Below, in pieces: positions 1-11,578 of a stretch of 64,000 nucleotides of DNA. The stretch lies in NCBI GenBank assembly GCA_028641055.1, contig CM054063.1:175632697-175696696 (forward strand). The letters are read 5' to 3'. Positions within the stretch are counted from its first letter, which is position 1, and every line of letters starts with the position of its first letter. The notes below the pieces were generated by a model that made no database searches, was not told the origin of the DNA, and saw nothing but the letters and a program-made list of their open reading frames with translations. The translations under genes were made by a program, and so were the position numbers. The stretch comes from Alopecurus myosuroides. Its lineage: Eukaryota > Streptophyta > Magnoliopsida > Poales > Poaceae.

Positions 1-1932
1 TTTTTCCTTGGTTACGACAGCAATATCGTCCACGTAAACATGGACGTTTTTTCCAATCTGACTATGCAAACAACGTTGCATGCAACGCTGGTAGGTTGCT
101 CCTGCGTTCTTCAGGCCAAAAGGCATGGTTACGTAGTAATACGTCCCGTACGGGGTTATAAAAGAAGTCTTGATTTGATCTTCCTTTTTCATGCGTATTT
201 GGTGGTACCCGGAGTATGCATCCAAAAAGCATAGAAGCTCAGAGCCTGCAGTGGCATCTATTATTTGATCGATTCGCGGCAGCGCAAACCTATCTTTTGG
301 ACATAACTTGTTTAATCCTGTGTAATCTATACACATTCTGAGGGCAGTTGTGTCTTTCTTCGGTACTAATACCGGATTTGCGGACCAGTCAGTATGGATT
401 ACCTCCTTGATGAAATCCGCTGCTAAAAGCCGGATAATTTCCTTGCCAATAGCCTTCCGTCTTCTTCCGTCAAATCGACGGAGACCTTGTTTGACGGGTT
501 TTGATCCGGGAATAACCTTGAGTTGGTGCTCAGCAAGTTCCCTGGGTACGCCTGGCATGTCAGCTGGACACCAAGCAAAAATGTCCCAGTTCTCACGGAG
601 GAACTTGGTGAGCTCGCCTTCCTATTTGTCGGTCATCCCAGTCCCTACAACGACGAATTTTGTCGGATCTTTGGGATCTAGGATTACCTGTCTTGTATTC
701 TCGGATGCCTTGAAGCTATCTGTTGGCTTCCGAGTTTCTTTTCCTGCCGGCATTTCTTTCGGCGATACCTCCTTGGCTAACTCCTTCAGTTCTTCCTGAG
801 CTATAACTCTCTGAGCGCAAAGGGCGTTTTGCTTCTCCAACTCGTTTGCCAGCTTGAAATCACCGGCAATGGTGATTACTCCTCCTTTGGGTCCTGGCAT
901 CTTCAGCTTGTTGTAGATATAGCAAGATCTTGCCATAAACTTGGCGAAAGCCGGACGTCCGAGTATTGCGTGATACACGCTCTCGAACGGCACAACTTCG
1001 AAGGATACTTTTTCCTGACGGAAGTGATCTTTATCTCCGAAGGTGACATCTAGGGAAATTTCTCCTAGGGATCGTGCTTGCCTGCCAGGAACGATGCCAT
1101 GGAAGCGTATATTGCTGTAGTTGAGCTGGGACTCGGATATCTTCAAGTGCTTCAGTGTATCCAGGTACATTATATTGATGCTGGATCCTCCGTCCATCAG
1201 CACTCTTCTTAGCCTAGTGTTTTGAACAATAGGGCTTACAACAAGAGCTTGTGTGCCGGGTTCAGGGATATTTCCGGGATGATCAGACTGATCCCAGATT
1301 ATCGGTGTGTTGGAATACTTCAAGAATTTTGGGGTTGCAGGAACAACCGCGTTTATTTCTCGAAGTGTCCTTTTGGCCACCTTTGCTGACGGGGTTGCTA
1401 GGAAAGTTAGCATTGCTTCTCCGTCAACTCTCGGAAATTTGGGTTCGCCTTTTCGCTGTTGTTCCTGGATTTTATCATCAGTGTCCGATTCACTGTCTTC
1501 TTTTTCAGCTTCTGGCTTTTGTTTGGCAGGTTTCCTCTTAGAACCCTTCCCTTTATTTCCGGATCCTGCATTGCCTTTCATATGCTTGTTTAGCCGGCAT
1601 TGCGCGTTTGTGTGGGTTGGTTTCCCAAACTGAGAGTGGTGGACGCAGGGTTCCGACTTAATTCTCTCCCATTCTTCAGGAGTGTAATTGATGGGATACG
1701 GACTGCGGCCCTTCCACTTGTTCCCTTTTTCTCCTCCAAAGGCTAAGTTAACCTCCTTGGGCTTTGTCGTTGACTCCGGAGTTCCTTTTTTATCAGAACG
1801 AGGTGTTTTCTTGGCCAGTATTAGTGACTCAATATTGCCTCCTCTTGCTCTGATATCGTCTTCGGCTGCGGCATGCTCATTAGCGGTTGTAAGCATAGAT
1901 CCGAGATCTTTGTGCTTTTTAGAGCCAACCAT
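1..1932 (-). pseudogene. Element A gag C-terminus, protease and N-terminal RT (broken, truncated by window)
   Basis: This frame encodes the end of gag, with a degenerate Cys/His cluster (CVHHSQFGKPTHTNAQC). A retropepsin-like domain follows, with active-site motif VLMDGGSSINIMY and flap-side motif ILGRPAFAKFMA. An in-frame TAG at 622-624 ends this ORF. The same frame then continues open to base 1 as reverse transcriptase: MCIDYTGLNKLCPKDRFALPR, FLDAYSGYHQI, FGLKNAGATYQRCM and the catalytic YVDDI near bases 28-42. Upstream, this frame joins gag by a frameshift near 1.89-1.92 kb, because the gag frame ends in the wrong register. Protease processes the polyprotein and RT copies the element RNA in the virus-like particle. 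The copy is a pseudogene through one nonsense codon plus one frameshift. Confidence 0.85.
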
Positions 1933-4061
1933 GAACGGTACAAGTCCGGTTTTAGGCCATTGACGAAAGCATGCATTGCTTGTACGTCAGTTACTCCAGA
2001 GCAACTATTCTTCATTGCAGTCCATCTGGAGATGAAATCCACGTATGGTTCGTCTTCAAATTGGGTGCAACGGTTCAGCTGGTTGATGCTATTTGGGCGT
2101 TTGTATGTTCCTCGAAAATGCTGAGTAAATACTCTCGCCATATCATCCCAACTGTCGACAGTTCTTGATGGTAAACCATTAATCCAATCTCTGGCTCCGT
2201 CTAGCAACATTAGGGGAAGAAACTTGACAGCTTCCAGGTCTGTCCCGTTGTTGATCTGGACGGCTGTGTAATAATCTGAAAGCCAGGTATCCGGGTTTGT
2301 ACTGCCGGTATATTTTTGGTAGGTTGGACCAACTTTGGCAAAGCCAGAATGCAGGGTTATCCTTCGGATCCTGTCTGTAAAACACTTAGGACCAAAGTAT
2401 AGATCATCCTTTTCTGCTCTATCAACATGTGCAGAATATCTCCCGGCTGAATGGACAGAAGGGGATCTGCTCCTTTCTTTTCCATTGTTACGCGGACGCG
2501 TTTTTCCGAGGTTATCTCTATCTCTTCCGTTGTCACGCCCTCTGGGATTAGGTGGAGTCCTGCTCCTGTACCTTTCCTTATCTTTGGGCGGTGTCCGAGA
2601 TCTTTCACGCCTGTGAGGTGTATCGTATCTTCCAGCTTTTTCAGCTGGGTTTCTCGGAGGTGGCATTATTTTGCCGTCATTCCGGTGTTTGTCTTCCCGA
2701 TCGTGTGGTTTATATCCATCTTTCGGGAGATGAGGTCCGGTTCTAGACGCTGCGTCCCGGTTGTCGGGGTTTTTCTTGTCTTTTCTCGGATCCTCTTTTT
2801 TATCCGAATCTCCGGGTTCTTCCGGTCCAGGTGCTCCAGCAGCGCAAGTAACAGTTTTGCAGAGGGCGGAATTATCATGCAGCCTCCCTGATCTCTCTTG
2901 TCCTCGCTGTTGCTGCTGTAATGCTTTTCCTAGGAAAGCATACACCCCTTGGAGTTTTTCCCCGTTGGAGTACAGATCGTTATTCAGGATGGCGAACGCT
3001 GCTTCCGCGTTTTCAGCTGCGGTTTTGTATATTGGTTCGCCCTTGGCATCTTTGCCGTTTAACTGCTTTTGCCAAGATGGGTTATAGAACCTTTCTTTTG
3101 GCGGCAGTTCTTCCGGTTTTGTAATTCCGGGTAACCTTGTAGGTTTTAAGACAGATCTGTGCTTTCTCTCGTACTCCTCAATTTCTTCCTTCATAATTTT
3201 GATGTCATTATGGGTTTGTTGGAGGTGTTGCCGAGATCTAAGCAGTTGTTGCTGTTGCCGTTGGAAAGCTTGTCTCCTGGCTTCCAGCATCTCAGGGGGT
3301 TCATTGGGTCCCACTGGAGTTTGTAATAGTTCTTGCTCTTCCAGTTCTGTCATTGGCGGAGCAGTGATTTCCTTAGATTTCTTTTCCGTAGGCTTTGTGC
3401 CACTAATATCTCCGACTTCCAGGTTTTCATCAGCGAGATCAGCTGACTTTTTCTTCCGGAGTTTGTACTGGAGTTTTTTAGAAGCACGGTGCTTTTTCTT
3501 GGAAGACGGAGGTTTTTTGACAGGTTCATCCTCTGTCATCTCCTTGACATTAGGAAATATCGGAGAAGTTTCTCCGTCTTCCCTCTCCCCTGCTGGTGGA
3601 GGGGTTTTAGGGCTTTCCTGGCTATCGGCACCCGTTGTATCAGCTGGTTTTGCCATTAGCACTTCATGGAATCCCTCTTGAAAGGACTTAACTTTTCTTA
3701 CGAAGGCATCATCATCTTCGTCTTCGGATTCGAAGTTATCCGATCCGGTTTCCGACTCCAATCTCGCCTCAATGGCGGCAAGCACGGACTCTGTTTCCGA
3801 GTTCATCGTCTGGTTGACAGATGTCGGATCTTCCGTCTCTGTGACGGGTATTGGTTCTTCCGTCTCTGAGACGGGTGTATTGTTGTCTGCCTCTTGCACG
3901 GGATTTCCGTCATCCGTGTTTTCGGCGATCTCGGATTGCACCATGCCGATAAAGTGTGTATCACCGTTTTGTCGGCGATCTGAGCAAAATCCGGCATCAT
4001 AGTCGTCTTCGACTGGGTATAGGGCGGGTGGGAGATAATTGCTTTCACCGCAAAACCCCAT
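1821..4061 (-). pseudogene. Element A gag (frameshifted at its 3' end)
   Basis: The frame is open back into the LTR (to 4439), but that extension crosses the PBS and LTR. The first ATG inside the internal domain is at 4061, so I use it. The N-terminal half is Glu/Asp/Lys-rich and low in complexity, then an Arg/Ser/Pro-rich stretch (repeated RSRTPP) leads to the conserved gag core: PKCFTDRIRRITL, NPDTWLSDYY, ARDWINGLP, FTQHFRGTYKRP and the VNGLKPDLYRSW region. Gag forms the particle shell that packages element RNA. After that region the reading should switch frame near 1890-1915 into the overlapping ORF that carries the protease, so the last ~30 residues here are out-of-frame read-through. This could be a programmed shift, but the same family of proteins in element B has no such break, so I favour a mutation. 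Confidence 0.8.
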
Positions 4062-4265
4062 TGCTTCCGCGGTTAATCCGATAAAGATATTAGCAGATCC
4101 AATCGGTAAAACGCAGGCACGTACCAGATGGTTTTGCGCCGGGATGTAGGATCCGTTGTCGAGGAAGCGCCCGACGTCGTTGTCGAATTCCAAGCTTCCG
4201 ACGGTGATCGATCTTCCGATTCCGCCTAATATCCCAGATCGGAACTTCACGCCTGACGTCGTTTT

Positions 4266-4282
4266 CCCCACGGTGGGCGCCA
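4266..4282 (-). other. Primer-binding site of element A
   Basis: Two bases inside the 5' LTR, the minus strand reads TGGCGCCCACCGTGGGG. The same 17 bases sit at the same place in elements B and C. It is complementary to the 3' end of a tRNA finishing in GGCGCCA; I do not assign the tRNA species. Confidence 0.8.
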
Positions 4283-4284
4283 AC

Positions 4285-4867
4285 TGTCGAGACATCGTAG
4301 TAGTTTTCATAGACTGGGGTGCCATGAGACTACGGTAGAGACGTGGGGTAACGGGATAGCGTAGTAAACACAGAACACGGGATTTACCCAGGTTCGGTAC
4401 GTCGCGACAGTACGGCGTACCTACTCCTGCACTTCTCACTATGAGGGACTAAAGCCCGTATAATAAGGTTACAATGTAAGGGAATAGATCTAGCTACTCG
4501 TCGAGGATGAACTTCCCGGCGAGTTGCGCAAAGCTTAAGCTAGAACCTAGAACCTTGGAACTAAAGGAACTTATTGAACTTATCAAATCTATCTCCCGTC
4601 CGGCTTTATATAATAGCCGGATTAGGGCTTACAGAACCAGAAACCTAGAAGACTACGTTTAACTTGTAACTTGGAAAGTAAGGAATCCGTCTTCTCCTCC
4701 AAGCCAGATCACGCGGGCCGTGATCCGGGTTCTTCTAGAATCCGGCTTCTACGCGTTGGACTACTGGGCCGCCCAATGGACCTAAACCCATTACCTTGCA
4801 GGCCACCCTGGTAGTCCAGCTCTTTTGTCTACCATCTTCTATACCCCTATTCGGTATATATCCGACA
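4285..4867 (-). repeat. 5' LTR of element A
   Basis: The 583-bp LTR is bounded by 5-bp inverted ends (TGTCG...CGACA). The PBS abuts it at 4282, and D1 sequence resumes at 4868. A TATA-like TATATAAA lies on the minus strand at 4605-4612, at a suitable place for element transcription. The partner LTR is outside the window. Confidence 0.82.
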
Positions 4868-5509
4868 GCCCGCTAGTGTCGAACTTAATTAGGAAAAGGG
4901 TCTTGTCCTCCGATCCATGATGAGCGCACTAACCGCATGTGGGAAGCGAGTATGGGCGCCCCCCGCAATTCTGATTCGATTCGCATCTCGTCCAAATCGC
5001 CACACTTAGTTCGGGCTTTCCATTTGATGCATGCATATGCAGGTGCGAGCCCTTGGCGCCAGGGTGGAACTTTTGTAGTCGGCATTTAGGGCGGCGTGGT
5101 CTTCCAGTGCTATGAGGGTCCCTCTTTTCTCCGTGGGGGCTCGATTAGCCGCGCACGCACAGCACGTGGTTCTTTGGGCTTGATGCGAAGAAGAGTTGGG
5201 TTGTGTTGAGTGGCCTGCTTGGTGGGTTTGCTCCCCGCCTGGCGGGTTATTCTTACGTGTACGGCCAAATTGGTGCATCCCTGCAGGGTTAAATCTTCTC
5301 GAGAAGCCGTGTTGTCCGCGGTTATGGATGACTTGGTGAAAGTGCTGGCTAACAAGTACCCAGACAACTTACACCTAATGATAATAACTTGACTAGTAAT
5401 ATAGATTACCTCCACCATAAAAATGAATGTCACCTTAATCAACCGTGTGAGTTTCCTTGGGTTGCTTCCTTAGTAGGGGGTAACATTCGATGAGTATTGT
5501 TTGGAGAGT
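4868..5509 (+). repeat. D1 5' LTR, first fragment (between insertions A and B)
   Basis: This stretch is nearly identical to 20322-20959, which is the same part of the D1 3' LTR. It is cut on the left by element A and on the right by element B. The last five bases (AGAGT, 5505-5509) are the target-site duplication of B. No coding function is supported; the short ORFs here are shared by both LTR copies but resemble nothing I know. Confidence 0.85.
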
Positions 5510-5984
5510 TGTCGTGGGATAATCACGACAGACGTTACCGGGGGTAACTTGTCTTGGGGCAAATCGACTCTGGTGTTTGGGAGAGGGTTTAGCTCAAGGG
5601 AAAACATGATTATATGCGATCTGGTAGCCGGCAATCAAGTCGCCGAGTCTCCGATCTAGATATATTAACTCAACTCTCGTATTACACTGGATACTCGATA
5701 CCTAGCGATATTGCTCGAACTCTTGGATCTCTCTCATCTAACCCTAGGGGCCGGCTTATATAATATCCGGACCCCCTGGCCTACTCTCCAAGGCGTACTC
5801 TGAATCCTACTCGGACACTGCTTACAAACCCTAAACTTCCTTATCGTAACCCACAATCCGGGTTACGAGGCCTACGTTCCTGGGACTTCTAGAAACTCCT
5901 TTATCTTAAGCCGGGTCTTGCGCCGCGTCCTTTGGGCCGAGTTACTCCCTGGCGTTGGCCTACCGGGTTATCATCCCTCCAGCA
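5510..5984 (-). repeat. 3' LTR of element B
   Basis: 475 bp, starting TGTCGTGGGATAATCACG on the plus strand and ending CCTCCAGCA. It pairs with 18279-18753. A TATATAA motif sits on the minus strand at 5756-5762. Confidence 0.93.
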
Positions 5985-6373
5985 GTAGTCCCCAGAATAG
6001 CTTGGGCTTCATGAGATCCACCTTGAAGGGCACGCTATTCCCTGCAAAAATAACAAACACACAAGTTCATAGAGGCCGGGTTAAGTTGCTTTGATAAACA
6101 GCTAGGCCTAACTCCATGGTGGCCATATAGTAACCCGGCTTTCTCCAAGTCCAGTGTTTACTTTTCCGGATCAACGCCCCTGATGCAAACGCCAAAGATC
6201 CGGCTTACTTTACTTGTTTAATCAGTCAAGGTATCGCGGAGAAGATTTGTTTCTTATCCATTCCGGATATCTTGTCCAGCACTTAAAGCATATCTCAGAA
6301 AATCCGGGCGGGTATCCCTTATCCCGAAATTTCCGGTTCCCGCCTGTTGGACTAGGTTTATCCGCCCGTACCT
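5985..6373. other. Gap between 3' LTR of B and antisense promoter
   Basis: This 389-bp spacer has no ORF of note. It includes the minus-strand end of the internal domain, where a polypurine tract is expected (only a weak CTGGGGACTAC is seen), and sequence upstream of the antisense TATA box. The equivalent spacer in element C (41441-41820) is similar in length and partly conserved, so promoter elements may lie here. Confidence 0.5.
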
Positions 6374-6382
6374 TATAAATAG
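6374..6382 (+). promoter_or_regulatory. TATA box of the antisense gene, element B
   Basis: TATAAATAG lies in the plus orientation, about 390 bp inside the 3' LTR and about 570 bp upstream of the coding start. The identical 9-mer is at the matching place in element C (41821-41829). It is followed in both copies by a CT- and GC-rich leader with a GTAAGC splice donor (6642 here). Confidence 0.65.
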
Positions 6383-6942
6383 GTACCTAGGGGATAACCT
6401 AACCCCCAACAGTCCATTCCAACTCCTTCTTCCTCCCCATCTCTTGCGCTTGCGCAACACCACCACGGGAACCTCGAGCTCACCGCTGGAGCAAAGCCGT
6501 CGCCGGCTGCGTTCGTCCTCGAACCGTTCCGCGCCGCCGCCAAGCTCCGCCGCTGCGCCCTCATCTTGCCCGCCGGGAATCGCAAAGGGACATTCAGATT
6601 GCGCCATCTGCCGCCGTCGGGCTCTACTCCAATCTCCTCCGGTAAGCTTCTTGCTCCCATTGAATTAGCCTCACAATTTCTTGATTCGTTCTAGATTGGA
6701 TCTAGGTCAACCGCGGGTCATTTCTTACCCCACGCCAGCTTAGGTCGCATAAACTCATACTAGCTCATCCAATGGCTTGAATATAGGCTCCACTTCATTC
6801 TCCTATCGCTTGTAGTCATAAATTTCACCACGAATTTGAAGATGAAACTTCTAATCTAGGCTCGGGCCGCCCAAATTTTCCGCACTTGCCATTGATACCC
6901 GGAAAGTCCGCCTCTTCCGGTTCATTTACTTGCAGTAGATAC

Positions 6943-9900
6943 ATGGGAAATCAACCTTCTTCCGCAAACGATCATCAATACGTAAGTCCCCCATAATTTC
7001 TGTATTGCTACTCGATACCCGGATAACCTGTAATTTTCACCCCGTCCAATGATACCCGGATAATTCATAGTCCTCATGCCTTCTTTTGATACTGCTTGCA
7101 TATATCCGGATAACCCCTGAATTCCGAGTCTTATGTCTTGCACCTTTTTGTCTTGTGCTTTGTAGACTGAACCCATGGCTCCCAAGAAGCAAGGGAAGCA
7201 GCAGGCCAAAGCAAGGACAACCCAATCAATATCCGCCAACTGGGCGCGATCCACCGTCACCAAGGCCAAGCTAGAAGAGCTGGCCGAGTTAGGGGTCCTC
7301 CCCCCTCAAGAAGATATCCATTGGAGAGTGTCGGGTGATGAGACCCGGCCTACACCTGCTACCGATGAGGTAATCTGCTTCATTGAGCATGTGACCCGGG
7401 GGTTTCGCCCTCCGGGTCATTCTTTTTTCCGCGAGGCCTTGAGCCACTATGGCCTCTGGGTGTTCGACATAGGGCCTAACTCTATGTTGAACATTACCCA
7501 CTTTATCGTCCTTTCCGAGTCATATTTGTGCATTCCGCCAAATTTGGCTTTCTTCATTGAACTCTTCTAGTGCAAACCGTGCCGCGAAAGCGGTGATGGG
7601 GCACATCTTGCTTGCGGCGGGGTTTCCATCCAGCGCCGTAAGAATTCCCCAATGCCGACTCTTAACCTGAATTCTCACGTTAAGCATTGGCAACTTTCCT
7701 TCTTTTACTACCGAGACACCTTCCCACCCAGCAAAAGGAAACTGCCGGGTTACTCGGAGGGCCTTCTAGATATCTCCGAATCTTTCAACGCCTTTGCCCC
7801 TGAGTCGGACAGGGAGGCCACCCAACCACTCCTCTCAAAAATAGCCGCCCTTTCCGCCCAAGGTCTCCTTGGGCTCAACCTAGTCAAAACTTGGGTGAAC
7901 TTTCGCATACAACCCAACTCCATCCGCCCCAAACTGATGTGCGAGTATTCGGGGGCACTCTACGGATTCCCTCCGATACTCTTCCAAGAACTACCCGGCC
8001 GGTGATACCAACAAGACCATCAAGAGCTTCTTGACGGAGAAATTGGAGGTAATCCGGAACATAGCCGGGTTGGAACCATTTACTCGCGAGAACCCAGCTC
8101 CTGAGGTAAAATCCGGTTCTCATACTTTTACCTTCACACCTTTCTCTCGATACAACTACTGATCCTTACCCTCGTGCCTTTGTCTTAGGCTGATAACGTC
8201 TTTTGGAACATCGAAACGCCCCCTAACTCCGAGAGTCCAGAGGAGGAAGAGGACGTAGTCAACTCGGAGGAAGGTACATTCCGGGTCTCACTTAGATTCT
8301 TCAAGCTCATTGCTGTTCATTCTCTGTTTTTCCGACAATATACCTTGGCAACTTTCAGAGCCAGAGGACAAGGACGAAGAAGAAGAAGAAGAAGCGGAAG
8401 GCAAGGTGGAAACAGCAAGCGATGAAGATGAAGCTGAGCCGACAGTCAAGGTCGGAGCAAAGAGGAAACCCCAAGGGGTCGTCTTTAAGGTGCCATACCG
8501 TTCCCTTGCTTCTAAACCGTACTCCTTTGCTAACATGTGCGAGCTAAACTGAGAGTTGTCTAACTGGCCGTACTTGAAGGATCCGCCCGTGACCAAGCGC
8601 AGAATGACCTGGAACTTTCCGGGTGAATCCGCACTTAATCCGGGTATTCCATCGTCCCCTCCTCGATGCGCCGGTATCTTTCAATCCTTTCCCAAATATC
8701 GAATTCTTTTTCTTTTCGAATCATCCTTTAATAGGGCAGTTCCATGCTTTATTCTCTTGATATTTATCAGCTTCATCCGGGTCCAGCAGCGCGTTTCCCT
8801 TGGATTTCGCGGTGAATCCCGGGTAAGGTTCTTCTCCTGATGTTCCATCACTTTTCCATAATTTTCTCCAGTCTACATGCTAACCGCTTTTTTATACTGT
8901 CCACAGAGCCACGGTCACAATCAGTGACCAAGAAATATGGAGACCGATGACCCGGGTAAGGAGAACCTGATTGATGACATGACGGCTGCAGCTGGAGGCG
9001 AAGAGGAACAACAAGCGCCACCAACACACCCGGCTGATTAGGAAGACGAATACCTGATAGCCTCACATGCACGCGAGGAGGAAGAGGCCGCCGACCTGGG
9101 CATGGGAGGAGGCGACCCGAGCTCCGATATCCGGACGACTCGGGTGCCTTCCCCTGCCAAGGAGAAAACCTCCAATCCGGGTCATCAAGACCTCGGGTCT
9201 TCCAACTTGGGCAACCATTCCTTCGACCAAATGATGAACGCCCTCCTCGCCATGAAGGCCTCAGAGTGCAGCATGTTGGAACGCATGGCCGTGGAGCATC
9301 AGGTACGTTAGCTGGTATCTCAGTGTCCACCTAGTCCCCAAGTTCCGAGTCTAACTAGTCAAAGTTACACTCGGTACTCCTTGCAATACTCGGCTGATTG
9401 CGATATCCGACTAATGTTTAACCTTCCATTCTTAGGCACAGGCGTCTCGGTCCGAGGAGATTTTGGCCAAGACCAAGCAGCTCCTGGACACCGAGGTAAA
9501 GCTAAGAGAAGCACTTGAGTCCGAGGTGGCAGCCTTGGAGAAAGATGTCACGAAATACAAAGAGAAATACACCACTGCTCAAGCTGCGCTGAAGAAGCTA
9601 TCAGCCCAAGTGGCCGACACTTATCGTGTCCTCGTTGGTGAGATTTCTCTACTTACTGGTTCGTGCCTTGGTTTCTTGTTTTCTTGATACATGATACCCG
9701 TAATACTTTGATGTAACCTTTGTTGTTCATATTGCAGCTTCCAACCTTGCGCCTTCAGAAGAAGATGATATCGAAAAGGTAAAGAGATTGAAGAATGTCC
9801 TCCGGAGGTTCTGTGCCGGCACCAAGTGGATACTAGACGCCATTCAGTGGCCGACTGAACTCTATCCGGGTATGGAGACCCTAATCCATGCATGCTCTAC

Positions 9901-10426
9901 CGTCCCTGCATGGATTGAGCTCTGGAAACGCTCGGCATGCCGGGTTGGGATGACCCGGGGACTTATGCTGGCGAAAGCTTATTTTCCTAAGCTTGAGCCG
10001 GCAACGGTGGTGGCCGGATTTCCAGAATTCAAGGCAGATGGCTCGAGATTTTCCCCCAAGGATTTCAAAGCCGTACAATCCGAGGTACGTCACTCGGCAA
10101 CTGCTCTTGCCGACAGTATGGACTTGAGTAGGTTTATGTCTCCATACGATGCTAAGGACAAAGCTGTGAAGGAAGATACGCCCGTGCCCTTCGACATTTT
10201 AGAAAAGTGGAATGCTGACTCGGCCAGGAGGAGGGAGGAAGCTGCCAAGAGGGAAGCCGAATTGGAATCAGCACCAACTTCCTCTACGCCAACTGTCCGT
10301 CCACCTGTTCGTCCTGATGCTGAAAAACCGGATAATGATGCTAGGAACTCTTCTAAGAAGCAAACCCAAGAACAAGACCCGGAGGGCAAGGGTAAGGATG
10401 TGGACCCGACTCAGGAGGCCAAGTAA
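6943..10426 (+). pseudogene. Antisense gene of element B (PF04195-like, seven coding exons, broken)
   Basis: Comparison with the intact copy in element C gives these exons: 6943-6981, 7166-8105, 8189-8273, 8359-8822, 8907-9302, 9436-9637 and 9738-10426. All introns are GT-AG and the phases match C. Exon 1 (39 nt), exon 3 (85 nt) and exon 6 (202 nt) have the same length in both copies. Exon 2 carries the putative gypsy-type transposon domain (PF04195-like: HVTRGFRPPGH, LSHYGLWVFDIGPNSMLNI). Exons 3-5 are acidic and low in complexity, exon 6 is coiled-coil-like, and exon 7 holds CAGTKWIL and CRVGMTRGLMLAKAYFPKLE. Breaks: a stop at 7568-7570, a frameshift near 7950-8000, a stop at 8550-8552, a one-base loss near 8934, and a stop at 9039-9041. 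The function is unknown. The gene is convergent with pol and does not overlap it. Confidence 0.82.
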
Positions 10427-11578
10427 ATTATTACCTGATGCCATCCTAATACCTTGTTCGCTCGATGCCCTTGTAAAGACAGATATTCTTTTTATAGTGC
10501 AGATGTGCACTTTTGATACTATCATCGCATCATGTAAATACATTATGAAGCTTTAATAGCTTTCTTGGCCCTTCCGGCCTTTGGATATTCGATATCTATC
10601 TGCCTTTGAGCTTATTTACTCTTGATACTCCGATTTACTTTATGGTTCCTTTTGTGAGACTCGGTTTCCGGGTCACATGGGTTTTGACAGGTGAACTTTT
10701 CTCTAAGTCCCCAAGTCCCCAAGACTCAGTTTTTGGGTTTTTGAGCTTGCTAGCTAAGCAACTTTCTCTTTTTCAAAATACCCAGTCCCCAAGGCCCGAA
10801 ATTCCGAGTCTAGGGTGTGAGGTTTCTCAAAGAAAACAGGTTGTTTCTGCTAAGCCCAAAACCTAGAGCCGTTTCACGTAGGTTTTGAAGTTATGCTTAA
10901 TAGACTTTGAGTTTCCGGTTATTAACCCTGTACTCTGCATAACTTGTGGTTTAGATGACCCTTTTGACTCTCTTGTACTGTAAGCCGGCTTTCGCGTGGA
11001 TACCATGTTGTTACATCTGTACGAAAACAGGGTCAGGCAAGTCCCATTGGGCATCATGGCTGATTGTAATCGTAAGCGAGCAAATCATGCCACTTTAGTG
11101 CGAGTCACATCGAGCTTAAGTAAGAAAAGTCAAGAAATTTGGCTCCTTTGTCCGGTTATAAGATTGCAGCCGTACTCATTTGCGAGTAATCGGCCCTTAT
11201 AACTCATAGGCATCATGGCCGGGTCTTTGAGTTTGTAACTGTGCTATTCAAGCAATCAGCCCCCAAGACCTAAATACATGCAACATACTGAAGAAACTAA
11301 TGTACTAAGAAAACAATAAATAATACTTACCTGGAGGAAAAATAAAAACATAACAGAAAAAATAAAACTTGATAAAACATGTGAAAAAGACATATTGCTT
11401 AACCATCTCTTTATTGATATGAGAAAGTTAGGTCAGCAAGACGCCTCATTAAAAAACCTCCAGTCCCCTTAGGTACCCTGGATAGGAAAAGAGTGCGTCT
11501 GAAACCTGCTGCCTGTTACATCGTGTAATTCCACTTGTGAGTCTGGTCTATACTAGGTATAGTAGGGACGCAGCTGAG
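10427..11578. other. Conserved non-coding spacer between antisense gene and integrase (B)
   Basis: This 1.15-kb stretch holds the 3' side of the plus-strand gene and of pol, which converge. The part at about 10885-11265 is strikingly similar to 46280-46665 in element C, seemingly closer than the exons are. It contains a short ORF from ATG 11005 whose frame is not kept between the copies, so I read this as conserved RNA or DNA, not protein. Confidence 0.6.

Larger units (their letters stand above)
1..4867 (-). mobile_element. Element A: Ty3/gypsy (Tat-type) LTR retrotransposon, 5' half
   Basis: Read on the minus strand, the order is 5' LTR (4285-4867), PBS, gag, protease and RT, running off the left edge at the RT YVDD motif. 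The domain order and protein similarity to elements B and C place it in the Ty3/gypsy Tat group. Its LTR sequence differs from theirs, so it is a different family. It is inserted into the long-LTR element D1: the base after its outer LTR end (4868) resumes D1 sequence that is also present intact near 20322. The 5 bp at 4868-4872 (GCCCG) would be its target duplication, but the partner copy is off-window. The coding region is broken, so this copy is not autonomous. Confidence 0.88.

Noticed and set aside
3199..3681. Plus-strand ORF of 160 codons opposite gag in element A
   Set aside because: It is a Ser/Cys-rich shadow of the Glu/Lys-rich gag frame; no start context or domain.
4885..5442. Three overlapping minus-strand ORFs repeated at 20336-20893
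   Set aside because: They recur only because the two LTR copies of D1 are near-identical; they overlap each other in different frames and match no protein I know.
11005..11202. Short plus-strand ORF starting MLLHLYEN, seen in both B and C spacers
   Set aside because: The frames agree only for the first part, with many amino-acid changes, and a one-base indel near the end puts B and C in different frames. DNA-level conservation explains it better than a gene.
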